Below, piece after piece: positions 29,545 to 37,189 of a DNA stretch of 64,000 nt. Each line of letters opens with the position of its first letter. The stretch's first letter is position 1. The DNA is from Chryseobacterium sp. CH21. GTDB taxonomy: Bacteria > Bacteroidota > Bacteroidia > Flavobacteriales > Weeksellaceae. The position numbers and the translations under genes were made by a program. The notes beneath the pieces are model-generated. The model was not told where the DNA came from. It ran no database searches and saw only the letters and a program-made list of their open reading frames with translations. The stretch is taken from NCBI RefSeq assembly GCF_004119445.1, contig NZ_QICI01000050.1, forward strand, positions 62,001-126,000, in the 5' to 3' direction.

Positions 29545-30537
29545 TTATTTGTTTTCTTCCAGCCAGCCCATTTCCTTCATCCACTCGTCATTGTAGATTT
29601 TTCCTACATATCTTGAACCATGGTCATGAAGTAAAACTACGATTACATCATCTTTCGTGAACTGATCTTTCATCTGAATCAAAGATGCAATGGCACTTCC
29701 GGCAGAGTATCCGCAGAAAATTCCTTCTTCTTTAGCCAGTTTTCTAGCATAAATGGCACCATCTTTATCCGTTACTTTTTCGAAGTGATCAATTACAGAC
29801 ATGTTATAGTTTTCAGGAATAATATCTTCCCCGATACCTTCTGTAATATAAGTGTAAGCATGATCGTAATGCAATTCACCTGTTTCATGAAATTCTTTCA
29901 GGATAGAACCGTAAGTATCAACCCCAATTACTTTGATGTCAGCATTTTTTTCTTTGAAGAATGTTCCACATCCTGTGATCGTACCTCCTGTTCCGGCTCC
30001 TACTACAAAATGAGTCAGTTTTCCTTCAGTTTGTTCCCAGATTTCCGGAGCGGTAGACTCGTAATGAGCCGCTCTGTTGGATAAATTGTCATATTGGTTT
30101 ACATACCATCCGTTCTCCGTTTCTTTTGCCAGTCTTTTGGAAACTGAGTAATAAGAACGTGGATCGGTAGGTTTTACATCAGTAGGGCAAACAATTACTT
30201 CAGCCCCTACAGCACGAAGAATATCACATTTTTCTTTAGACTGTTTTGAATTGGTCACAAAGATACATTTGTACCCTTTGATGATAGCAGCCAATGCTAA
30301 TCCCATTCCTGTATTTCCCGAAGTTCCTTCAATAATGGTTCCTCCAGGTTTTAATCTGCCGTCTTTTTCGGCATCTTCTATCATTTTAAGAGCCATTCTG
30401 TCCTTTACGGAGTTTCCGGGATTGAAAGTCTCTACTTTTGCTAATACTAATGCCGGGAAATCTTCACCTAATACTTTGTTAAGCTTTACCAGCGGTGTGT
30501 TACCTATCGTTTCAAGGATATTTTTTGCGTATTTCAT
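29545..30537 (-). CDS. PLP-dependent cysteine synthase family protein
   Basis: 330 aa fold-type II PLP enzyme. PLP lysine in NPGNSVKDRMA, phosphate-binding GTSGNTGMGLA, Gly-rich loop VGAGTGGTITG, and GYSAGSA near the C-terminus. These fit cysteine synthase / cystathionine beta-synthase catalytic domains; the length lacks any C-terminal CBS domains. Makes cysteine from O-acetylserine and sulfide or acts in transsulfuration; the sequence does not decide. Promoter box at 30557-30564. Confidence 0.92.
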   Translation of the reverse strand: MKYAKNILETIGNTPLVKLNKVLGEDFPALVLAKVETFNPGNSVKDRMALKMIEDAEKDGRLKPGGTIIEGTSGNTGMGLALAAIIKGYKCIFVTNSKQSKEKCDILRAVGAEVIVCPTDVKPTDPRSYYSVSKRLAKETENGWYVNQYDNLSNRAAHYESTAPEIWEQTEGKLTHFVVGAGTGGTITGCGTFFKEKNADIKVIGVDTYGSILKEFHETGELHYDHAYTYITEGIGEDIIPENYNMSVIDHFEKVTDKDGAIYARKLAKEEGIFCGYSAGSAIASLIQMKDQFTKDDVIVVLLHDHGSRYVGKIYNDEWMKEMGWLEENK

Positions 30538-30556
30538 AAATGTTTTATAAGCAGCG

Positions 30557-30564
30557 CAAAGATA
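30557..30564 (-). promoter_or_regulatory. -7 promoter box for the cysteine synthase gene
   Basis: CAAAGATA on the plus strand, i.e. TATCTTTG on the minus strand, 20 bases before the ATG. Confidence 0.6.
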
Positions 30565-30651
30565 AGGCTTTTAAAATTATCTGCGCTGTGGATAACATGT
30601 TGATAAGTTGTTGATAACTGTGAAATCATCTCAAATACAAGCTGTAACTTT

Positions 30652-30700
30652 CAATTATCAATTATCAATTATCAATTATCAATTATCAATTATCAATTAT
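30652..30700. repeat. Seven tandem copies of heptamer CAATTAT
   Basis: Exactly seven perfect head-to-tail copies of the 7-mer, ending four bases before the stop of the FtsX-like gene and about 90-140 bases upstream of the cysteine synthase promoter. Such perfect short tandem arrays are prone to slippage and could vary in copy number between isolates. Confidence 0.95.
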
Positions 30701-30704
30701 CGGA

Positions 30705-31934
30705 TTAATTGTACTTAATGACTTTCACCGGAGAAATCTTACTGATCAGGTAGCTGGGAATAATCAAAGCCAATCCTGAGATAATAAGGATTCCTACCGA
30801 AATAGAAACAATGGCAATTGGATTAAGGTCTACAGGAACTGTACTTACATAGTAGTTTTCCGGATTAAGTTTGATTACTCCAAAGAATTTCTGAATCAAA
30901 ATAAGTCCTAAACCGATCGCATTTCCATACAAAAGCCCCGGAATCATAATAATCAGGGTATAATTGATGAAGGTGGCTCTTATCTGTGAATTGCTTGCTC
31001 CTAATGTTTTTAGAAGCCCAATAGAATTGGTTCTTTCAATAATAAGAATGAGTAGAACCATAATGATATTGATTACTACTACAATCAGCATGATGATAAT
31101 GATCAGGGCAATATTGGTATCAAAAATACTGATCCAGTCCGTAATCTGAGGGAATTTTTCAGTAGCTTTTTCAGCATAGTTTTTATAGCCGATGAGTTTT
31201 TCAATATCTGGAAAATCTTTATCAATATCATTTACATTTTTAAGGAAAATATCAATGCCGCCAATTTCATCAGGCTTCATATCCTGAATTTTTCTTGCAT
31301 GATTAATCCCACCGATAACAAACTGCTCGTCAATCAATTTAATATCTGTTCTGTAGATTCCAATAACTCTGAATTTACGGTAAAGCGGTTTTTGATCTGC
31401 TTTTAAAAATACAGTAACAATACTGTCATTGAGCTTAAGATGGAGGTCTTTTGCTACTTTTTGTGAAATAGCAACATCATTGTTGTATCCTTTTTCCGTT
31501 ACTTTCGGTGTCGTTCCGGCAATAAGAAACTTTTTGAATCTTAAACTGTCGAAATCTTTTCCGATCCCTTTAAATATAATTCCTGCGAAATTGTGTTCAT
31601 TACGCATAATTCCGGTAACCGTTACATATTTTTGGGTGCTTTCCACATCGGGAAGCTCTTTTATTTTGGCAATATTCAGTCCCTGATTATCAAGTACAGA
31701 GGTATTATAGGAAGAATTCGATCGGGTAGATCTTACTGTTATATGTCCGCTGAAATCTGCCAGCCTCTCTTTGATAGCTTTTTTGGAACCAAAACCAGTG
31801 GCTACGGTAATTAAGGAAACGATAATTCCTAATGCTACGGAAAGCCTGCCAATGAAGATGATAACCCTAGAAAGGTTATTTTTGTTATCTTTGGAAAATG
31901 CTATTTTTCTAGAGAAATATAAAGGAAATTTCAA
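30705..31934 (-). CDS. FtsX-like ABC transporter permease (LolC/E-like)
   Basis: About 410 aa. One N-terminal membrane helix, a large periplasmic domain, then three membrane helices near the C-terminus: the MacB/FtsX/LolC layout (ERTNSIGLLKTLGASNSQIR is the conserved cytoplasmic loop). The family moves lipoproteins or other lipidic cargo together with an ATPase, which is not encoded here. I chose the TTG at 31934 (protein LKFPLYFSRKIAFSK...); an upstream in-frame ATG at 32003 would overlap the divergent muramidase gene by 65 bases. The start is uncertain. Confidence 0.85.
   Translation of the reverse strand: MKFPLYFSRKIAFSKDNKNNLSRVIIFIGRLSVALGIIVSLITVATGFGSKKAIKERLADFSGHITVRSTRSNSSYNTSVLDNQGLNIAKIKELPDVESTQKYVTVTGIMRNEHNFAGIIFKGIGKDFDSLRFKKFLIAGTTPKVTEKGYNNDVAISQKVAKDLHLKLNDSIVTVFLKADQKPLYRKFRVIGIYRTDIKLIDEQFVIGGINHARKIQDMKPDEIGGIDIFLKNVNDIDKDFPDIEKLIGYKNYAEKATEKFPQITDWISIFDTNIALIIIIMLIVVVINIIMVLLILIIERTNSIGLLKTLGASNSQIRATFINYTLIIMIPGLLYGNAIGLGLILIQKFFGVIKLNPENYYVSTVPVDLNPIAIVSISVGILIISGLALIIPSYLISKISPVKVIKYN
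31886..31893 (+). promoter_or_regulatory. -7 promoter box for the NamZ-like gene, inside the opposite-strand gene
   Basis: TATCTTTG, a perfect TAnnTTTG, 46 bases before the ATG at 31939. It lies within the first codons of the divergent permease gene. Confidence 0.5.
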
Positions 31935-31938
31935 GCTT

Positions 31939-33135
31939 ATGAATTTAGATTTCAAAATTAAAAATTTACTTCTGATTTGCCTAATTTTTTTAGGAGTATT
32001 CAACCAATATTATTCTCAGACTCAAGTTCAATCGGATTTTAAAACCGGAGCAGATCAACCTGAAATTTATTTACCATTGTTAAAAGGCAAAACAATTGGG
32101 GTGGTAACCAATCAAACGGGTTTGATGAGTGATAAAACTTATTTGGTAGATTTTCTGGTAAAAAACGGGATTAAGATCAAGTCGATTTTTGCTCCTGAAC
32201 ATGGTTTCCGAGGAGATGCTGATGCCGGTGCAAAAGTAAAAAATGGGGTAGATATAAAAACCGGAATTCCCATTGTTTCTCTGTATGGAAATAATAAAAA
32301 ACCCAAACCAGAACAACTCTCAGGAATTGATATCATCGTTTTTGATATTCAGGATGTGGGAGTGAGGTTCTATACTTATATTTCTACATTGTCTTACCTG
32401 ATGGAAGCAGGTGCTGAAAATAATGTTGAGGTGATGGTATTAGATCGCCCTAATCCACACGACGGATATACTGACGGACCTGTTTTGAGAAAAAAATGGG
32501 TAAGTTTTGTAGGGTTACATGAAGTTCCTGTAGTATATGGATTGACGATAGGTGAGTATGGAAAAATGGTGAATGGCGAGAAATGGCTGAAAAATGGTGT
32601 TCAGGCCAAATATACCCTTATTCCGATGAAGAATTATCATAAAAAACAACGTTACCCGATGCTTGATAAGCCTTCTCCTAATTTACCTAATGATAAAGCA
32701 ATCAATTTATATCCAAGTCTGTGCTTTTTTGAAGGCACTCAGGTTTCTGTAGGAAGAGGTACCGATCTTCCTTTCCAGATTTATGGTTCTCCCTGGACAG
32801 AAAATCTTCCCTATCAGTTTACGCCAAAGCCGAGCTATGGTGCTAAAGATCCTTTTCTGAACGGAAAATTATGTTATGGTGAAAACCTTTCAAGTTATCC
32901 TAATGACTTAAGAGAACTGAATTTAGAATGGGTCATCAAAGCCTATCAGAATTATAAAAATTCTCAACAGGATTTCTTCCTGAAAAATCTTTGGTTCGAT
33001 ACCTTATCCGGGACTGATGAATTCAGAAAACAGATCATTGATGGAAAGTCAATTCCGGAAATTAAAGCTTCGTGGAAAAAAGATCTGGAAAGTTTCGAAA
33101 AGATCAGAACCCGATATGTGGTATATGAAGATTAA
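31939..33135 (+). CDS. DUF1343 / NamZ-type exo-N-acetylmuramidase
   Basis: About 398 aa. Signal peptide (MNLDFKIKNLLLICLIFLGV). Family phrases: GKTIGVVTNQTGLM, FAPEHGFRGDADAG, IPIVSLYGNNKKP, DVGVRFYTYISTLSY, VLDRPNPHDG and GRGTDLPFQIYGSPW. The DUF1343 family was shown with NamZ of Tannerella to remove N-acetylmuramic acid from the end of peptidoglycan fragments, so cell-wall salvage is the likely role. The ATG at 31939 was chosen because it begins the signal peptide; the longer frame lies in the opposite gene. Confidence 0.88.
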   Translation: MNLDFKIKNLLLICLIFLGVFNQYYSQTQVQSDFKTGADQPEIYLPLLKGKTIGVVTNQTGLMSDKTYLVDFLVKNGIKIKSIFAPEHGFRGDADAGAKVKNGVDIKTGIPIVSLYGNNKKPKPEQLSGIDIIVFDIQDVGVRFYTYISTLSYLMEAGAENNVEVMVLDRPNPHDGYTDGPVLRKKWVSFVGLHEVPVVYGLTIGEYGKMVNGEKWLKNGVQAKYTLIPMKNYHKKQRYPMLDKPSPNLPNDKAINLYPSLCFFEGTQVSVGRGTDLPFQIYGSPWTENLPYQFTPKPSYGAKDPFLNGKLCYGENLSSYPNDLRELNLEWVIKAYQNYKNSQQDFFLKNLWFDTLSGTDEFRKQIIDGKSIPEIKASWKKDLESFEKIRTRYVVYED

Positions 33136-33342
33136 TTAATCAAAATTTTGAGGTGGATTTTTATCATTTTTGCCTTTGTTTAAGACAAACAGGCCGACAG
33201 TAAGCCCGACAACTCCTGCAAAAGCAGTCATTAAGGCTCTTTGTAATTTATCTGGCAGGTCGTTGCCGACATAATTCATCAAAAAAAGAATCACAAAGGT
33301 GATCACTGATATAATGATATGATTTCTTCCAAATGGCTTCAT
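33136..33342 (-). CDS. Small two-helix membrane protein
   Basis: 68 aa with two hydrophobic segments (about 9-26 and 37-54) and a basic end. Its stop codon adjoins the stop of the convergent NamZ-like gene. It is on the same strand as and closely follows the DUF3575 gene. No family recognised. Confidence 0.55.
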   Translation of the reverse strand: MKPFGRNHIIISVITFVILFLMNYVGNDLPDKLQRALMTAFAGVVGLTVGLFVLNKGKNDKNPPQNFD

Positions 33343-33346
33343 AGTG

Positions 33347-33979
33347 TTATTTTAATTTGTAAGAAATCATTACCCCCCCTCTGTATGGTATGATTTCACC
33401 ACTTTTGTTAAATTTTTCAGCAAAATCATATCGCTGCCCAGTTGATTTGTCATATCCTTTATAAAAACTCTGAGCAGTTCCCACTGTTGCATAAATGTCA
33501 AGATTCCAGTGTTCAGATAACTGAAATTGATAACCACCAGTAATACCAAGCATAATTGAATATCCTTTTTGGTAAAGATTAGATTGTATAAAGGTTTGTC
33601 CACGCTCATCTGTCATTGGCGCGTCTGACCAATAGTTCCATTTTGACGCATTGTAAGCAGCAACAGAAAGGTTAGCTCCAACATACCAATGCTTAAAAGC
33701 TTCATTAAAATAATATCTTCCTTCTGCAGAAACGGAATAGAACTGTAATTTGTGTCCTGCGAAAGACTTCCATGGTGAAATGAAAACATCTCCCTGAAGG
33801 GTATATTTAGGGCTTATCTGTTTTTCAATTCCAAGGTTTAAAATTCCTATCGGAGCAAATAAAGCATTTCCTTTAATGTATAAACTTTTATCCTGTCCTC
33901 CTTGTTCCTGTTCCTGAGCAGTCAATGTACTTACTGACAGGAAAGCTAAAATGCCTGCTGCTAATAATTTATATTTCAT
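33347..33979 (-). CDS. DUF3575 outer-membrane beta-barrel protein
   Basis: 210 aa. Signal peptide ending STLTAQ, then alternating beta strands and an aromatic-rich barrel ending VMISYKLK. Phrases NALFAPIGILNLGIEKQISPKYTLQGDVFISPWKS (opening strands) and GRYYFNE match DUF3575. Probably a small outer-membrane barrel; role unknown. It follows the thioredoxin-like gene by 14 bases, so they are likely cotranscribed. Confidence 0.8.
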   Translation of the reverse strand: MKYKLLAAGILAFLSVSTLTAQEQEQGGQDKSLYIKGNALFAPIGILNLGIEKQISPKYTLQGDVFISPWKSFAGHKLQFYSVSAEGRYYFNEAFKHWYVGANLSVAAYNASKWNYWSDAPMTDERGQTFIQSNLYQKGYSIMLGITGGYQFQLSEHWNLDIYATVGTAQSFYKGYDKSTGQRYDFAEKFNKSGEIIPYRGGVMISYKLK

Positions 33980-33993
33980 CCGGTATATAATGT

Positions 33994-35167
33994 TTATTTT
34001 ATTTGCTTTAATAATTCATCTGCTAGTTGAGAATCCTTATTGCCCTGAACTGCCATATTTTTAGACATTTCAGCATAGTTTTTGCCATCTCTTTATTTCC
34101 TGTAAGGTGATAGAGTTTAGCTAGAATATAAGTGTTTTCTGAAGTTTCACTTCTCATGACAGATTTTTCTGCCCATTCTGTAGCTTTTTTTAATGAAGCA
34201 GGGTTTTTTACATGATCTGCAAATACCCATGCTGCTCTTAAAAGTTCATTAGGGTCAAATGTGTCCGAGTTTTTATAATAATCTAAAGCAGCTTTCTCAT
34301 ACTCTGGAAAATTGCTGTTTTGCTCATAGTAACTCAGTTTAGTCTGATTCAATTTTTTAAGTGCTGCGTCTTTTCCTACCAATGGTTCAGCCGTTTTTAG
34401 AAAATAGTTATCATTGATTTTTTTATTTTTATCATCAATAGACTGTTCTACTATTTTACCTAATTTCAGCTGTGCATCAAATTCGTTGTATGTCTCTTCT
34501 GGAAGAAATTTAACGATCTCTGTTTTTCTGGAGGCAAAGACATTATAATTGGCATCTTCTGATGATTTTACAAAATAGAGTAGAAATCCTATCTCATCTT
34601 TGGTTAATTCTTCAGTTTTCTTTTTATTTTGGAAATATCTTTCGGAAGCTTTTTTGGCGAAGTCATAATCTGTGTTGGCATTTAGCTTCATGATGTTGAC
34701 CAGAAATTCAGGATCTTTTTCACCATTGGCAAAGCGATCTTTAAAAGACCCTTTTTTGTTCCCGGGTGAATTGATGTCCTGAGCCATTGCTACAAACATA
34801 CTTTCTTCCATATACCCTGTATTTCTGGAAACAATTTCACCTTCGCCATTCAGGAAAAGATAAGTAGGATAGGAACGTACCCCAAATTTAGAAGCAATCT
34901 CTCTACCTTCTCCTTTTTCCATATCAAATCTTGCATTAATGAAGTTGGTATTGTAATAATCACTCACTGATTTCTGTGTGAAAACATTTTTCTCCATCAT
35001 TTGCATGGGCCGCACCATGATGCATAAGCATCAATAAAAACCAATTTCTTTTCCTTCTTGGCTTTTGCAATAATATCTTTGAAAGGCAGTTCCTGAAATT
35101 GGATCGCTTCCTGAGCTGAAATAACGATGGCACAAAAAATAGATATCCCGGAGATGATCTTCTTCAT
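33994..35167 (-). CDS. Secreted thioredoxin-family protein with TPR-like C-terminus (frameshifted in this assembly)
   Basis: Signal peptide ending VISAQ; thioredoxin-like domain with active site WCGPCK (residues about 53-58) in the setting VFIDAYASWCGPC and the cis-Pro region FGVRSYPTYLFLNGEGE; then about 230 helical residues. Two single-base losses: at 35000-35002 (T3, just after the CGPCK codons, restoring KMMEKNVF) and at 34079-34083 (T5, restoring KNYAEMSKNMAVQGN ... LLKQIK-stop). Length plus two is 1176, giving 391 aa. Likely a periplasmic disulfide reductase. Confidence 0.87.
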
Positions 35168-35474
35168 TTTCAAATAAGATTTGTAGGCGAAGATAATTAA
35201 TTTTCAAAATATAGAGTGCTGTATCTGTTGTATGAATGACGATATTAACGAACTTTAAGACTTATACCTGTTTTTATGCTTTATACTTTTTTTGTTAATA
35301 AGTGATGAATTTAACAAGATTTTGAATATCATTTTTAATTCATAAATGTGCGCTGTCTGGTAGTTTTTCAAAAAAACAAAAATCTAAATTTAATTCACTT
35401 TTCAGTCCTGAAATCTTTGTTATATCTTTGCAAACGAATAATTTATATGTAGAGGAAACCATAATTTAGAGAAT
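35168..35474. promoter_or_regulatory. Divergent intergenic region with a promoter for the LytS-type kinase
   Basis: 307 AT-rich bases. A perfect -7 box TATCTTTG lies at 35423-35430, 45 bases before the TTG start at 35475. No coding sequence or other structure recognised. Confidence 0.55.
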
Positions 35475-37058
35475 TTGATTATTAATTTTAAACACGCTTT
35501 ATCCAAAAAGTCCATTTATATTACTGCCTTATCTGCCTGCCTGATTGCTGTGGCAGCATTTGCTGTTTTGAGTCTTCTGATTACAGAAGACAGCCGGAAA
35601 AATACTGATGATTTTGCAAAGAAAACATTCTTCCGAAAATATGAATCTATAGAACATGAATTCAGAAATATTGAAGATTATCAATATCTGCTTCGGGCGC
35701 TGATTCAGAAGGATGGGTTGAAGAATTATAAGGATTATTCTTTAGTTTTAAATGATTTAAACAAAAAAAGAAATCTGCTCCCTTACAGTTGGTATTATTA
35801 TGAAAACAGCGTTTCAGGAAAGTCGGAGAGCAACAATCCTTTATCCGATATTTTTAAAAAGACAGATAATAAAAAGGGATCTATTGTCATAAGAAATAAC
35901 GGTCCGGGTCATTTCAAAGACCTTTTGATTACCAAGAAAGACAGTATGTACTGGATAAGTTATGATTCTTTGGTCCTGCCAGATAAAAATAAATTGTACT
36001 ATGGCTCTACCGTGAGTCTGGATGATCTTCATCAGTACTTTATCAATGTCGATAAAAGCTCCAATACCTACGCCTATGTTTTTACCAAAGAAGGAATCTG
36101 CATTACCCATCCTGAAAAAAAATACATCGGAAAGAATATTTTTGACTTTACAGATATTAAAGCTAATGATACCCTGACCAGCAAAACCGAGGCGGGATAT
36201 ACCAAAGGAACAGCAGTTTCAGAATATCTTGGAGTGGAAGTGACACGTTTCATTAAACCATTGAAGACTGATAATTTTGACGGATATACAGTTGTCAATC
36301 ATGTGAATTTTATCATCGATGAAAACATCAGCAAGATAAAAACCTATACTGTTTATATTTTTCTTGCAGCCCTGTTTCTTATTGTAACAGTTTTTATATT
36401 GTTTCAAAGGGCAACCAATCTGGCGTATCAGGAAAAAGAAAAGATACAGTCTGAGAAGAATTTATTGCTGATAGAGAATGAAAAGATGCATAAAGCCGAA
36501 GTCATCAATCAGCTTCAGCAGCTTAAAAATAATATCAATCCGCATTTTCTTTTCAATTCATTGAATTCCCTTTATATGCTGATCGGGATCAGTAAAGAAA
36601 ATGCGCAGAAGTTTACCATGAATCTTTCCAAGATCTACAGGTATCTGATCGTGCCTCCGAAAGAAAATATTGTTCAGGTTTCTCAGGAGATCAAATTTAT
36701 ACAGCATTATATGGAGCTTCTGAAAAGCAGGTTTGACGAAGAGATAAAGTTTGAAATCATAATTAATGATCCTAAAAGCCTGGATAAACGAATTCCATAT
36801 TTATCCCTTCAAATTGTCACTGAGAATGCTGTAAAACACAATATTGCAACGATAGACCAACCTTTGGAAATTATCATTATTGTGGATGGGGAAGGTATCA
36901 CAGTAAAGAACACCTGGCAGCCTAAAACGGAACCGGTACAGGGGGAGAAATTCGGAATTGATTATTTGAACCAGGTTTATGGGTATTTTAAGAATAATCT
37001 TCTTCATATTTCTGTAGATGGTGAATATTTCATATGTTTTTTGCCATTAATGAAGTGA
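35475..37058 (+). CDS. LytS/YehU-type membrane histidine kinase
   Basis: 527 aa from a TTG start. Membrane helix at about 14-36, a long extracytoplasmic cache-like sensor (40-288), a second helix at about 290-310, a coiled coil, then the His_kinase domain: phosphoacceptor His357 in NPHFLFNSLNSL and an HATPase with LSLQIVTENAVKH. This class works with LytTR regulators. The nearest one is at 44510-45270, on the other side of the protease-SusC-SusD genes. The kinase is likely to sense an extracellular ligand linked to those genes (inference). Confidence 0.92.
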   Translation: MIINFKHALSKKSIYITALSACLIAVAAFAVLSLLITEDSRKNTDDFAKKTFFRKYESIEHEFRNIEDYQYLLRALIQKDGLKNYKDYSLVLNDLNKKRNLLPYSWYYYENSVSGKSESNNPLSDIFKKTDNKKGSIVIRNNGPGHFKDLLITKKDSMYWISYDSLVLPDKNKLYYGSTVSLDDLHQYFINVDKSSNTYAYVFTKEGICITHPEKKYIGKNIFDFTDIKANDTLTSKTEAGYTKGTAVSEYLGVEVTRFIKPLKTDNFDGYTVVNHVNFIIDENISKIKTYTVYIFLAALFLIVTVFILFQRATNLAYQEKEKIQSEKNLLLIENEKMHKAEVINQLQQLKNNINPHFLFNSLNSLYMLIGISKENAQKFTMNLSKIYRYLIVPPKENIVQVSQEIKFIQHYMELLKSRFDEEIKFEIIINDPKSLDKRIPYLSLQIVTENAVKHNIATIDQPLEIIIIVDGEGITVKNTWQPKTEPVQGEKFGIDYLNQVYGYFKNNLLHISVDGEYFICFLPLMK

Positions 37059-37189
37059 AAATAAAAAATCCATTCACTCCCGAATTAGCACCATTCACTC
37101 CCTAATATTATTTATATGATTCACGATACTTATAGCTTTGCTTACTGAAACTAAGATATTTACTATTTGGAATGAATCGGACTATTTTA

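Noticed and set aside
30652..30700. CRISPR array
   Set aside because: Units are 7 bases long with no spacers and no cas genes are nearby.
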